Assembly (NCBI GenBank): GCA_030220185.1
Contig: JASPKZ010009889.1
Location: 62,001 to 126,000, forward strand
DNA length: 64,000 nt
Origin: Diploptera punctata
Taxonomy: Eukaryota > Arthropoda > Insecta > Blattodea > Blaberidae
Reading direction: 5' to 3'
Part shown: positions 1 through 10,386 of the stretch, in pieces
Position numbering within the stretch: the first letter of the stretch is position 1
How the letters are laid out: each line of letters starts with the position of its first letter
Made by a program: the position numbers and the translations under genes
The notes under the pieces: generated by a model
Databases searched by the model: none
What the model was told of the DNA's origin: nothing
Seen by the model: only the letters and a program-made list of their open reading frames with translations

Positions 1-324
1 CAACAACATCTCCTTCTTTAAGATACAACCATCTACTCTATTTTGTAGTACATTGATAATGATATAGCATGGATAACTTTACTTATGCAGAATCATCCGA
101 TATACATCTTGTCTACGGTTTCACTTAATGCAATGGAAGAGCAGCATGATGCTATGCAGTGTTTCTGCTGTGACAGCAATTCCAGCTGTAGAAACTGCAA
201 GAAATCAGGTCTTTTGCTGTTAATATGCATATTACTAGCTGTGAAATAAATTTCGAAACACCAGATCTTGAAGAGGATGTTGTAAATGCAGTGTTTGATA
301 ACCTTGCAAGCCATAGTCATCATA
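1..324. other. No gene recognised
   Basis: AT-rich sequence with no recognisable coding region or repeat. Short open frames on both strands show no protein motif. It ends in the left target-site copy (312-324) of the fold-back element that follows. Confidence 0.5.
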
Positions 325-812
325 GCAATTAAATTAATCGTGATTTCTTCTTACCTCATACATCTATGTTTTTTTAAACAAAGCACTGCAGTATCAGCGA
401 CCATCGTCACCATCCTCAGCTGTTTTTACATCAGTCATTTTTTTCTTTTGCTGGTAATTATCCAAACTGCCATCTGGTGTTCTTTTGAAGGAATTATTTT
501 CTAAACTGCCATCTGTTGTATTCTTCAAAAATACAACAGATGGCAGTTTAGAAAATGATTCCTTAAAAAGAACAAGATGGCAGTTTAAAAAATAATTCCT
601 TCAAAAGAACACCAGATGACAGTTTGGATAATTATTGGGAAAAGAAAAAATTGACAGTCGTGAAAACAGCTGAGGATGGTGACGATGGTCGCTGATACTG
701 CAGTGCTGTGTTAAAAAAACATGGAAGTATGAGGTAAGAAAAAATCACGATTCATCTAATTCCTATGAATTAAACCTCATAATGTTAAAAATTCCCAAAT
801 TTATTATATAAA
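325..812. mobile_element. Fold-back element made of Penelope-like termini
   Basis: The segment is a long palindrome. The left arm (about 336-528) is the reverse complement of the right arm (about 531-757), and both carry repeats of AACTGCCATCTG. The 13-mer CATAGTCATCATA flanks it at 312-324 and 813-825, so it inserted as one unit. The right end carries the CCTCATAATGTTAAAA terminus seen beside other PLE pieces here. The plus-strand stretch 660-725 resembles a decayed hammerhead core (CUGAGGA, but GAUA in place of GAAA). No coding capacity remains. PLE origin is inferred from shared termini. Confidence 0.7.
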
Positions 813-839
813 CATAGTCATCATATTGCATGAGAGATG

Positions 840-1200
840 AATGTAAACCAAGCAACTGCTTTGAGGGTCTTACATGAGCAGCAATTGCATCTGTATCATT
901 CACAGAGAGTCCAGGCATTGCAATCAGCAAACTTTCCATGTCAAGTATAGTTTGCTAATTGGTTCTTGGAGGAATGTGCAGATAACAATATTTTCCTGCT
1001 ATAAAATTGTACACAGATGAGGCAATGTTTATTAGAGAAAGCATGTTCAACAGTCAGAATAGCCATATCTGGGAGTATGAAAATCCACATGCTGTGTTGC
1101 ATTGTGACCACGATCAGACATTCTCTGTGAATGTATGGGCTGCTATTGTTAACGATTACACAGACCTGCAAATTAATTTTTTTTTGTGGCACAGGGTTTA
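840..1200 (+). pseudogene. IS630/Tc1-like DDE transposase remnant, middle part
   Basis: Read in frame with a few disruptions, this encodes LHEQQL..., FANWFLEECADNN, HTDEAMFIRESMFNSQNSH, ENPHAVLH and FSVNVWAAIVND. These match the first catalytic region of arthropod DDE_3-type transposases (FTDEATFTREGVFN, RFSVNVWAGIVGD). There is an internal stop near 945 and the frame ends by 1200. The C-terminal half of the same family lies at 5430-5860, but a linker of about 35 residues is missing between them, so one interrupted element is possible and unproven. Family recognition is from memory of the motif pattern. Confidence 0.6.
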
Positions 1201-1439
1201 AAAGGTCTCTAAAACTAATTTTGTTGTGCTGAATTCAAATAACAGATTTTTTGTATCATGCAAGGTTTTTTTTTTTTGCATGTAGAAATTAAATATTTAC
1301 TACTTTTTGAATTATATGTAATAGCCATAATCTTTTAAATTGCTGTACAAACTACAGAAGCTTGATACAATATTAATTGTGCAGTTAAAACTGTCTAAAA
1401 TAAATAGAAAACACTTATATACCTAAGATCTCTATTTTC

Positions 1440-2046
1440 TCCTCCGCTTAGGAAGAAATGGAAGGTGAGTTGATTGACTTTTTGCTCCTGCTGAGGATTT
1501 TCTCTTACCAAACACCAATGATAGTACACAATCTTGGAAACATCCCATCGACCCTGGTACCATGTTTCCATCTCTTTTATTTCAAGATGGAATCTCTCAC
1601 CGTGCTCCTAAACCCTCTTGGAAATGTTGAAGATGAGTGGAGAAAGTGTAACTTCAAGCTCATATTACATCCCAGTGCCCTGAACTTATCTTATATTGAT
1701 CATCTTTAAACATACCCAGAAAATTCTCAACGACCTCCTTTGTATGATTTCCAAGCTTGAAGTTCCATGTCAGGCATGTAGCTTTTAAAAGTAACATCCC
1801 TACTAAGTTTGTGGCCATCAAAAAGTCTTTTTCACTTTGCTTCCGACGGTAACAGAATTTGTTAACAGTATTGGTAACAAGGGACTTTTTGTCCAAAACT
1901 TTAACAAATTGTTTCATTAATCCTAGTTTTATGTGTAAAGGAGGCAGCAATATTATTTCAGAATCAACTAAAGGGTGATTTATTACAATGCCCCAATAAA
2001 ATACCACACACCTTAAGGTTGCAACACATGTACCACTTGTGTTCAT
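1440..2046 (-). pseudogene. Transposon-related ORF remnant
   Basis: Minus-strand translation gives ILLPPLHIKLGLMKQFVK, then after frame breaks GERFHLEIKEMETWYQGRWD and YYHWCL. This pattern recurs in arthropod multi-copy transposon-associated proteins of unknown enzymology. The copy is frameshifted and has stops, so it is not a working gene. No catalytic motif is visible. I recognise the family as repetitive but cannot name its superfamily. Confidence 0.45.
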
Positions 2047-2198
2047 TACATTTTATTTTTTCTAGAATAGTATGCATGTTTGTATATGTTTATTTCATGT
2101 ACACTGCCTGAACTATTTGAACTGAATCTAATTTATTTCCATTGTGCAGAACACTTTTTAGATTTCTTTTGTTAGAATCAATAAACATACACCAATCT

Positions 2199-2647
2199 TA
2201 TTTAAAGAGAAAAATTATACGCTCAGACCGGGACTTGAACCCGGGACCCTTGGTTTTCTAGTCCAAGTGCTCTACCATTTGAGCTACCTGAGCAAGTACC
2301 GATCTAAACGCAAATCTTTCTCTACATACGTTGTAATTCCCGCCCACCAAATGCTTTGAAGCCTTTGCTTCTATCTTTGCAAATGGCGGCTCCTATATTA
2401 AGAAGACATATTTGGGAATTATACATTACATTATAAATGCCAGTACGGCTATTTTCGATGTTTTTATTATTAATTTCATACATCTCAATGATGGATAAAT
2501 CATATTTAAAGAGAAAAATTATACGCTCAGACCGGGACTAGAAAACCAAGGGTCCCGGGTTCAAGTCCCGGTCTGAGCGTATAATTTTTCTCTTTAAATA
2601 TGATTTATCCATCATTGAGATGTATGAAATTAATAATAAAAACATCG
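2199..2647 (-). mobile_element. tRNA-FB composite: tRNA-like unit plus palindromic second copy
   Basis: A complete minus-strand tRNA-like sequence (2221-2293) is followed by a spacer of about 160 bp and then a second copy of the unit that turns back on itself. That second copy has arms of about 84 bp at 2456-2539 and 2564-2647 and a 24-nt loop made of the tRNA anticodon and T-arm region. The 12-mer ATACACCAATCT flanks the element at 2187-2198 and 2648-2659. The left terminus (TATTTAAAGAGAAAAA) matches the terminus of the other tRNA-FB copies in the window. Confidence 0.8.
2221..2293 (-). repeat. tRNA-like module, GCTCAGG type
   Basis: This 73-nt cloverleaf-like sequence has an A box (GGTAGCTCAAATGGTAGAGC) and a B box (GGTTCAAGTCC). 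The acceptor ends GCTCAG and CTGAGC pair. The anticodon arm reads TTGG-A-CTAGAAA-A-CCAA, giving AGA at positions 34-36. AGA would mean serine, but the long variable arm of a serine tRNA is absent. The module sits inside a transposed repeat with many copies, so I treat it as a SINE-type pol III promoter and not a working tRNA gene. Confidence 0.6.
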
Positions 2648-2829
2648 ATACACCAATCTGCTGATTCATAAAACTGTTCCTAGACAACCATTCAAGCCAG
2701 GGATATAACATCAATACACTACTTCCCCCAATAACGAAATACTTTTTAAATTTTTCTTCTCAATGTCTACACCAAGAAAAAGTTGTATGAGGAGCTAAAA
2801 GATTGTCTTCTTTAAATCTCGAACCTAAA

Positions 2830-3770
2830 AGTTTACTTCTTTTTCTTTTGTAAGACCCAAATCATATACCAAATTGTTTATTCTGAACATCAAGAAATCT
2901 GAAACTCCTCCATATATTTTAAAACAAATGTCACTGGAAATAATAAATCTAAGATACCCAGCTCCTGAATGGATACATATTTTTACAGATGGCTCCAGCC
3001 TACCAAATGATGGTGTCATTGGTGCTGGTGCAGTATGTCCACTTTTTTCCTTTTATCGTAAACTAAACACAAATTCAACAAACTTTGATGGCGAAATTCT
3101 AGCAATTTTCTTAAGTTTACAAAATCTTTTATATCACATCCAAAATTTACAAAAGTTGTAATTCTATGTGACTCCAAAGCAGCCATTCTCGCTATAACAC
3201 GAGACACAACACCCAAAAGCATCAAAATTATCGAATGTCACAAAATGATAAAACAGTTATCCCGTCTACATAAAAAAGTTGTATTTCAATGGATTCCGGC
3301 CCATTGTGGAGTGACAGGCAATGAAATAGCCGATTTTCTGGCCAAGAAGGGTAGTAAAATTGTTTCAAACCCAACTTCTACTCCTGTTTCCTTTCACTCT
3401 ATCAAAAGAATTATCTCAAATAAATACATCAATAAACTTAGAGAAGAATACACCACCAAAACATCTGGAAAGGAATGGGAAAATCTACAAGCTTATGACA
3501 TTACTACATTACAAAGAAAATCTGCAGTAGCAACATTCATACTGCTAATGGGACATAACTGCTTGAATAAACATCTACACAGAATTGGCATAACAGATTC
3601 ACCTAAATGCCCTTTTTGCAATTTAAATGAAGATATAGAAAGAAACCATCTCCTCCGTTGTCCAGCTTTTGTAGAAGAGACCAGCCTTCCTGCTAAATAT
3701 TGGAGTGCAAGAGAGCGAATGATTTCATTATCAAGTGCTCGACATTAGATACCAACCAACCAACCATTGT
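2830..3770 (+). mobile_element. LINE-C 3' end with RNase H domain
   Basis: Two frames carry a LINE ORF2 C-terminus. At 2874-3161 there is an RNase H start (HIFTDGSSLP, GEILAIFLSL). At 3170-3748 the domain continues (VVFQWIPAHCGVTGNEIADF), followed by a CPFC...HLLRCP zinc-knuckle-like tail. One frameshift near 3160 separates the halves. The element ends in a short CCAA repeat at about 3752-3768. The copy is 5'-truncated, and the same 3' end recurs at 5194-5278. RNase H plus this tail suits a Jockey/I/R1-type LINE; the clade is not certain. Confidence 0.75.
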
Positions 3771-4059
3771 TTATTCTGATTGACTGACAGGATGTGGATT
3801 GTTGTCTTTTGATTCTAGGGACAAATTGAAATCATCTTCTATGCTGGAGGTGGAAGGAGTGCTGGTACTACTCTCTTATAATGTTGTTGGTGGTATTGGA
3901 ATTTTACTATCTGGCCCATGTGCTGGCAGCTTATTGCATCCACAATTTTTCATTGTAATGTAACCCAGTTAAGCATAATGACTAACTAGTATGATTAAAA
4001 TAAGTGATTATAAATTATAAAATTGTATTATATTTTAGGTTGAACGTTTATAGGAATAA
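3771..4059. other. No gene recognised
   Basis: Unassigned AT-rich spacer. No coding, tRNA-like or repeat signature was seen. Confidence 0.4.
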
Positions 4060-4760
4060 ATCACTATGAGGTTTAATTTAAGGAAAACTCAAATGTTTCC
4101 TACCTCTCCTCATAATTAATCTTCTAAGTATATCGCGATTTCAAGACCATTGCAGTCCCATCTTCAGTACCATCCTGACGACTGATGTTATGTCGATCGG
4201 AAGAACCACTTCTCCATCTTCCCTTTGTTGGTGGACCGATAAACCTCTGGATCAGGTCAGAATTCACGGGAATATCGAAGTAGAATTCACGGGAATATCG
4301 AAGTTCATAAGATTTTTTTTTCTGAATGTGGATTTTTTCCCAAACCGTGAGTTCCTTTTGTTTATCTATTTGTTTAATTACACTAGCTTTTGATTTAATT
4401 AGATTTTTTCGGACCAAGCATGAGCAGCTACTGCTGACTTTTCCACTTCTCCATTTTTGACATTTCTAAGATGTTCTTTCACCCTTGTTTTCAAATTTCT
4501 TTTTTGTTTTTCCTATATAAATTTTGTCACAATCCCTGTATTTGATCTGATAAATTCCTGATTTGTTTTGTTCTTTAATTTTTTTCATTTTTATTGGTTT
4601 TAATTATCCTATTAATACTGTATTCATTCTTCGGTGCCAATCTTATATTAAACTTTTTGAAACTTCTTTTTCAGAAAGTTTACTTAGAAGATTAATTATG
4701 AGGAGAGGTATGAAACATTTGATTTTATCTCATATTTTAGGTGTTTACATATTTTAATAC
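4060..4760 (-). mobile_element. PLE-1 fragment: GIY-YIG domain and 3' terminus
   Basis: Reading the minus strand from about 4560 downward gives GIYQIKYRDCDKIYIGKTK, the GIY-YIG endonuclease signature of Penelope-like elements. The tail LTVWEKIHIQKKKSYE follows, and then the terminus with a hammerhead-like core at 4127-4171. The reverse transcriptase is absent and the frame is broken. The terminal sequence CCTCATAATTAATCTTC and the segment TATGTCGATCGG recur in the copy at 23640-23950. Confidence 0.75.
4127..4171 (-). ncRNA. Hammerhead-ribozyme-like motif in a PLE terminus
   Basis: On the minus strand the conserved core CUGAAGA (4167-4161; position 7 of the core is variable) is followed by a stem II of GGGAC with GUCUU. 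GAAA (4142-4139) follows, then a minimal stem III (AU-CGCG-AU) ending in UA before the predicted cleavage site. Stem I pairs GGUA with UACU (four pairs, one wobble). An extra U lies between A9 and stem II, which is unusual. Hammerheads are known in PLE termini; activity here is inferred. Confidence 0.5.
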
Positions 4761-4769
4761 AGACTGCGG

Positions 4770-5193
4770 AAAGGCTACTGTCTTTAACAGGGAGGAGACC
4801 TTTATTTCCTTCCATCAAAGGCTTAAAGGAACCGACCTGGACAGTAACCTAGTGTCCAATCCCTCACCTTCTCGTGGTGCAGCTGTTAGTAATCATGCTT
4901 ATGCATGATGAACGAAAGGAAGGGCTACTCACCAATAAACACTGGTCAGCTTGGTGTGTTCTTCTTTTTTGACCGAATTGGTATTACTTCTTCTTCCCAT
5001 ACCAAATTCAACTTTTCTATCCAGTCTCTCTTGACTGACCTCTTGTTTCTTTCGATCCTGATGGTATTAGAGTATTCGAGGCCTAGGGGTTCATTTCTCC
5101 TTCCTTCCTATACCTACTTTCTCTCTACGGGTGACACGTAACCGCCACATGTGGTGCCTACTACTAAACGGTTACAACTAGTTTATTGTACTA
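4770..5193. other. Unassigned repeat-like sequence
   Basis: No coding region was recognised. The block at about 5055-5090 (TGATGGTATTAGAGTATTCG and on) resembles a block at 42020-42055, which suggests an uncharacterised dispersed repeat. CTCACCTTCTCGTGGTG at about 4863 resembles the 5' start of LINE-A, so a LINE 5' end is possible but weak. Confidence 0.3.
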
Positions 5194-5278
5194 GCTTTTG
5201 TAGAAGAGACCAGCCTTTCTGCTAAATATTGGAGTGCATTATCATTATCAAGTGCTCGACATTAAATACCAACCAACC
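5194..5278 (+). mobile_element. Short 3'-end copy of LINE-C
   Basis: About 85 bp match the last part of the LINE at 2830-3770 (GTAGAAGAGACCAGCC to the CCAACCAACC tail), with a small internal deletion. It is a severely 5'-truncated insertion. Confidence 0.7.
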
Positions 5279-5429
5279 ATATTTTAATACAACATGTATA
5301 TACCACACACAAGTGATGGACCACATGCTCTTATTTTTTTGTGTTCAAAATAGAATTGTACAAAATCTGTACATGATACGCAAAAAGTAGTAACAGTTTC
5401 ATTATCAGGGTATGTAACTTGACTTACTT

Positions 5430-5860
5430 GCATTAAAATATCTCATGCCGCAAAATCTTCGCAGGCCTGTGTTATGTGACAGACTAAATGGAGTAGTCTG
5501 CAAACATTCCTTCAACATGATCTCTCAATTTTGTAGACTATATACCACGGATAATTTGCAGACGTATGTGGTTTCAACAGTGAATATTAGGGAATACCCT
5601 GATGAACAGTTTGGACAAAGATGGATGGTCATGTTGGTCCTGTTCCAGGCCAGCTTGGTCACCAGATCTAACATCCATGGACTTTCTCTTCTGGGGTCAC
5701 GTGAAGAGCCTTGTGTACATGACTCCTGTCGAAACATATATGGATCTGGTTTCTAGGATTGTAGCAGCTGTTGACGATGTATGTTAATCTTCTGGAGTAC
5801 TAGAGCGTGTGCAACAGTCCATAAGTCATCGCTGTCAAGTTAGTCATGATCATGTCTGTA
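5430..5860 (+). pseudogene. IS630/Tc1-like DDE transposase remnant, C-terminal part
   Basis: Overlapping frames encode REYPDEQFGQRWMV and then WSPDLTSMDFLFWGHVKSLV and METYMDLVSRIVAAVDDV-like sequence. This matches the region after the second catalytic aspartate and the SPDLTPMDFFLWGH block of arthropod DDE_3-type transposases. A frameshift lies near 5615. It is probably the same family as the fragment at 840-1200. It is not functional. Confidence 0.65.
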
Positions 5861-5929
5861 GTCATTTTGAACTATTACTTTAAACAGTATATTTTGGAAA
5901 CAATCATATTCTGAGTAAACAGATACAAT

Positions 5930-6135
5930 GGTTAAATTTTATATGTTAAATTTGGGAATTTTTAATATTATGAGGTTCAATTCATAAGAATTAAATAAAT
6001 CATGATTACCTCAACCCCCCCTATCTTATATGCTTGCCTTTAAACACAGCACTGCAGTATCGGCAACTCCATGTCACCAATCATTCAGCTGTTTTCACGA
6101 TTGTCAATTTGTCTTTGTTTGACTATTTAACTCAT
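5930..6135. mobile_element. Unpaired PLE fold-back terminus
   Basis: TTGGGAATTTTTAATATTATG, the junction CACAGCACTGCAGTATCGGC and AGCTGTTTTCACGATTGTC match one arm of the fold-back elements at 325-812 and 6830-7262. The partner arm is missing, so this is half of such an element or a single PLE end. Confidence 0.55.
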
Positions 6136-6782
6136 GCCCCAAATGGGAGTCAATGCCCCAACACGTTTCAATTGATTTCTGTGTATATAACCAATCACAG
6201 TCGTGTTTCACAAAATATCTCAGGCTTAGTGTTACCATTTACCATATTAAAGAAAGCCTCCTGCCTTTTTAATATTCTGAACAAGTATGACCATATTGTT
6301 TGCAGTGACTGAGCCGGAAAGAAATACGGCTACCAGATTGTATGATATAGTGCATAGATGTCAAACACATAGCTGCTTTGAAGGAGGGAATAGAAAAACA
6401 TTTGTAGCAATTTATTATACCACCAAAAAAAGAAACCACTGTTTGCACTTTCTTAAATGTATTTTTCCCAGGTAATAATCCAGAAAAATATAATTGTCAT
6501 ATTTACATCATACGACATCAGAAATGAATTAATATACAGTTTGATGTGTTTCATTTTTTCTCCACTAGAGAGCATTCTTACAATATTGCATTCCTTCGGC
6601 AATAAATAGTATGATCTGGTTGCAGAGATACACAAGAGAAGCAGATGAAGCGTACCTATCGTTTCTCATTTGTTTTCAAACATCGTCGTTTACATTAAAT
6701 ATATAAATATTTTTAAATAACTATAGTTAAATAATGATTTGTGAGTAAACAGCTTAATTTTATTCGTTAAATAGTCCTAACA
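6136..6782. other. No gene recognised
   Basis: AT-rich sequence. Short open frames have no recognisable domain, and no repeat assignment was possible. Confidence 0.4.
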
Positions 6783-6838
6783 AATGCCACTCTTGATTTC
6801 CAAATTCTCTAGATAAACTGGAAATCACTCGTGGCATT
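6783..6838. repeat. Short imperfect hairpin
   Basis: Arms of about 20 bp (AATGCCACTCTTGATTTCCA and its near complement ending GTGGCATT) enclose a 16-nt loop. It abuts the left edge of the larger fold-back that follows. Function unknown; it could be a fold-back relic. Confidence 0.45.
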
Positions 6839-7262
6839 ACTTATGATAATTATCCAAACTGCCATCTGATGTTCTTTTTAAGGAATTATTTCTAAACTGC
6901 CATCTGGTGTTCTTTTTAATTAATCATTTTCTAAACTGCCATCTGTTGTATTTTTTTGAATATTCAAAAAAACCATACTAGAACCATGAACTTCGAAATT
7001 CCAGACGAACCGAGCTTGATACAAAGTTCTTAAAAAATACAACAGATGGCAGTTTAGAAAATGATTCATTAAAAAGAACACCAGATGGCAGTTTAGAAAT
7101 AATTCCTTAAAAAGAACATCAGATGGCAGTTCGGATAATTATCAACAAAAGAAAAAATTGACAATCGTGAAAACAGGTGACGATGGTGACAAGGAGTCGC
7201 CGATACTGCAGTGCTGTGTTTAAAGGAACATAAAAGTATGAGGTAAGAAATAATCACAATTT
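6839..7262. mobile_element. Fold-back PLE element with internal minisatellite
   Basis: The left arm holds three degenerate repeats of about 36 bp, each built on AAACTGCCATCTG followed by TTCTTTTTAA. The right arm (about 7040-7250) carries their complements and continues into TGAAAACAGGTGACGATGG and GATACTGCAGTGCTGTG, as in the element at 325-812. The centre carries PLE tail sequence (CCATGAACTTCGAAATTCC). I could not identify a target-site duplication. Confidence 0.65.
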
Positions 7263-7481
7263 ATTTAATTCTTAAGATGGCGGTTGAGTTATACAAAAAA
7301 AATGGAATTACTCAGTAATGAGCCACTAGAGGCCATGGGTTACTTTATATCAAAACACTCAAAAAATCCCTGAACTTGTGAAAGTTTGTCAGTAGAGTTT
7401 GGATTCACTCTGTCAAACATTTTTTTTTAATAGGAACTTGTGGTTTGTAAAATAATTCTGTATCAATAGAAGGTTGCAAAC
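7263..7481. other. Spacer without recognised feature
   Basis: No coding or repeat signature seen. Confidence 0.35.
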
Positions 7482-7493
7482 AAACATGCTATT

Positions 7494-7675
7494 AAAATTC
7501 ATCGGAGAACATATTGTTTAAACAACTCACCTCATAGGATTCATGCTTCCATGATATCGCAATTTCAAACATGGAAGCATGAATCCTATGAGGTGAGTTG
7601 TTTAAACAATATGTTCTCCGATGAATTTTAATGATTATACCTCATAATGTTTACTTCCCAACATTAATTAAATAT
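7494..7675. mobile_element. Short fold-back PLE element, core deleted
   Basis: The arms (from about 7496 and to about 7632) are perfect complements ending in TCATCGGAGAACATATTG. They meet at a 16-nt centre, ATATCGCAATTTCAAA. The longer relative at 57103-57365 has a hammerhead-like core at this point, so this copy is a deletion derivative. The 12-mer AAACATGCTATT flanks it at 7482-7493 and 7676-7687. Confidence 0.75.
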
Positions 7676-8056
7676 AAACATGCTATTGTCTATCCAAAAT
7701 AAGGCACAGATTACATGGGTTGATCCTTTAAATTTTCTGTAATCAATAAGTTCATTGAACTATAAGATTTCATTTAAGTTTTATCTTTTATCTCACCTCA
7801 CATCCAGTCTTCTAATTAAACTTGTTTCAAAACCTAGATGGTTTCATCTTTAGTAATATCTAAACCGTTGTTACATCATTTAGGAGAACTGCTTCTTACT
7901 CTATCTATTGGTGGACTAATGAACCTCCAAATCAAATTCCCCAGGAATTTCAAAATTCATAAGTTTTTCTTTCTGTTTTTTTTTTAGTGGATTTTTTCCC
8001 CAAACCGTGAGCTCTTTTAGTTTTTCTTTTTGTTTAATTGAACTAGCTTTTATATA

Positions 8057-8940
8057 AGATGGCAAATTATCTTCTTGGGAAAAGATCAACACTGGAGTAA
8101 GACAGGGATGTGGACTTTCACCGGTGCTTTTCATTATATACATGAATAAATTAATAAATGAATGGAGGCAAACACAACGAGGATATATACCCATCAATAG
8201 GAACCTCAAACTCGATGCTATTCTTTTTGCAGACGATTTAGCTCTTCTGGCACTTTCCGAAAATGATTTGCAACGATCAATTTATAATTTACAAAAAATA
8301 GGTGCCAAATTTAATGTGAAAATATCAATTAACAAAACTAAAATTATGGCATTTCATGGGAAGGACCCCATACAAAGTAAAATCTGTCTCCAGAATAACA
8401 TTTTAGAGAGATCTAATCAATTTAAATATCTTGGATATTATCTCTCTATCTGGGATGAAAAGGATATCCCTGAAAAAAGTTACTAGTTATAATAAAAGTT
8501 TAGGAATTATTAATCAAGTTATGAAATCATCCCTTGTACAAAAAAAACACCAGATTATGTTTATATAACACTTTGGCTAGACCAGTGTTGACCTATGGTA
8601 GTGAAGCATGGACACTAAGAAAACAACATGAAAGCAGAATAATGGCTTGTGAAATGAGATTCATGCGCAGAACAGCGGGTTACACCAGATGGGATCGGAA
8701 AAGGAACACCGATATCTTAAAAGAATTGAAGACTACGCCAATTTTGGAATATATCAAACAGTACCACCTAAATTGGAAACACCATCTTGAAAGAATGAGT
8801 TCAAATCGGATCCCCAAAGCTGTTTATAATTATATACCAAGAGGACGAAGATCACTGGGCCGTCCTATGAAACGCTGGAGGGAAAATTTTCTATAGGATC
8901 GTAACAGGCCTTGGCCTAACTTGGAAGGAAGAAAAGAAGA
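8057..8940 (+). mobile_element. LINE-B 5'-truncated insertion inside a PLE
   Basis: Two frames give the RT palm and C-terminus of an endonuclease/RT-type LINE: SPVLFIIYMNKLINEW, AILFADDLALLALSEND and INKTKIMAFHGK. Then come ARPVLTYGSEAWTLRK, WKHHLERMSSNRIPKAVYNY and GRRSLGRPMKRWRE. One frameshift lies near 8480. The element ends in GAAGAAAAGAAGA. PLE sequence continues on both sides, and AGCTTTTATATA (8045-8056) versus AGCTTTTTATATA (8941-8953) is the likely target-site duplication. Related 3' ends are at 31170-31910, 42325-42495 and about 46760-46920. Confidence 0.85.
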
Positions 8941-9291
8941 AGCTTTTTATATATTTTTTTCAGACCAATCATAAGCAGCTACTGCTGACTTTTCCATTTC
9001 ACCATTTTTGACATTTCTAAGATGTTCTTCCACCTTGTTTTCAAATTTCTTTTTGTTTTTCCTATATAAATTTTGTCACAATCTCTGCATTTGATTTGAT
9101 AAATTCCCAATTTTTCATCTTCAATTTTGTCATTTTTGTTGTTTTAATTATACTATTAAGGCTGTATTCATTCTTCAGTGCTAATCTTATATTAAACTTT
9201 TTTAATTTTTGGCACTTCAATGGATGGTAAGTGAATTTCTTGAATATTGTTTCTTCTGTTTCTTTTATAAGCGTACTTTCATTAAATAATT

Positions 9292-9676
9292 TTTGTCTTT
9301 TAAACTGATTTATTTTCTCGTGTATCATATTTTCTTCAAAACCATTTTATATTGCTACATTTATTATGTATCCTTTTTGTTTTTTCATTTTTTTATCTAC
9401 ATTTACTAATCTTTGTGTCAAACTACTGAACTCTTTGTGAGCAAAATGGTTGAATCCCGCAGACTTAATATAGTTTTATGTTTTGTCTTTTAAACTTATT
9501 TATTTTCTCGTGTATCTTTTTTTCTCCAAAACCATTTTATATTGCTACATTTATTATGTATCCTTTTTGTTTTTCATATTTTTTTTTCATAGGTGCATTT
9601 ACTAATCTGTGTCAAACTACTGAACTCTTTGTGAGAAAAATGGTTAAATCCTGCAGACTTATTATAGTTTTATCTT
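9292..9676. repeat. 189-bp tandem duplication within the PLE RT region
   Basis: TTTTGTCTTTTAAACTKATT recurs at 9292 and 9481, and the two copies align over about 190 bp to TTATTATAGTTTTAT. They differ by scattered substitutions and small indels. The duplication lies inside the minus-strand PLE coding region and is incompatible with a working RT. Confidence 0.75.
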
Positions 9677-10163
9677 TGTATTCTTCTTTCTGTATATTTC
9701 AAATTCTATCTTGTTTTCTTTATTTCTTGTCAACTTTAGATCTAAAAATGGAATTTGTCTTTTAATTTCAGTTTACTTCTTAAATTTTATAGTTCTACTC
9801 TGAATATTCAATAGCTTTAAAGCATCATTTATTTGTTTATGATTCACGATAGAAATTATATCATCAACATATCTGCACCAGAATTTGAAAATTGAAGGGT
9901 CGACATAACATCAATCAAGATATTACTGAAGATGAAACCACCTAGGTTTTGAACCTGATTTAATTACAAGGCTGGAAAATTAAAATTTTTTTATACCTCA
10001 CCAGGTATAAAGAATTTTATTTATATTTATAATTAAAAAATACCTCATGATGTTAGTTCCAACATATATTTAATAAAGAATTTTAATTTTAATCTTATAC
10101 TATATTCATGTTCCATCTTACATAAAAAAGGCTGTAATTAATATGAAATTAATTAATAATTAC

Positions 10164-10290
10164 CTGTATGCCAAACATATTGTACCCAGACATATGTACT
10201 GGCTGCAAAGAACAACCAATGGACTGGGATGAAGAAAAAACAGATCATATCTGATGTGAGAGCAATGCAAATAAAGAAAACTGAAAAGGC
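10164..10290 (-). CDS. Macoilin, coding exon 3
   Basis: This 127-bp exon encodes AFSVFFICIALTSDMICFFF, IPVHWLFFAA and STYVWVQYVWHT, nearly identical to vertebrate macoilin (TMEM57), a multi-pass ER membrane protein of neurons. The acceptor is TTTCAG before 10290 and the donor is GT at 10163-10162, leaving phase 1. It joins exon 2 in frame across a 96-bp intron. The rest of the gene lies left of the window. The segment corresponds to transmembrane helices near residues 75-116. Confidence 0.93.
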
Positions 10291-10386
10291 CTGAAACAAA
10301 TTACATACAAATTAATATTAATACATAATATTAATGTATTTATACATTTTTAATTTTCTAAAACAAACAATGTAAAAAATACTTAC

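Larger units (their letters stand above)
7750..10090 (-). mobile_element. PLE-1 copy with inverted termini, interrupted by LINE-B
   Basis: On the minus strand RYVDDIISIVNHKQINDALK (RT palm with YVDD, about 9820-9880) is followed by FLDLKLTRNKENKIEF. The GIY-YIG domain (GIYQIKCRDCDKIYIGKTK, about 9050-9115) and the LTVWGKNPLKKKQ tail come next. Both ends carry related terminal sequence in opposite orientation (7800-7880 and 9900-9990, with CCTAGRTGGTTTCATCTT), the inverted terminal arrangement known for PLEs. LINE-B (8057-8940) splits it and a tandem duplication lies at 9292-9676. RT N-terminal parts are missing and the frame is broken. Confidence 0.8.

Noticed and set aside
840..5860. One transposase gene interrupted by 4 kb of insertions
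   Set aside because: The two DDE fragments belong to the same family, but about 35 residues are missing between them and no matching target-site duplication encloses the interval, so they are listed separately.
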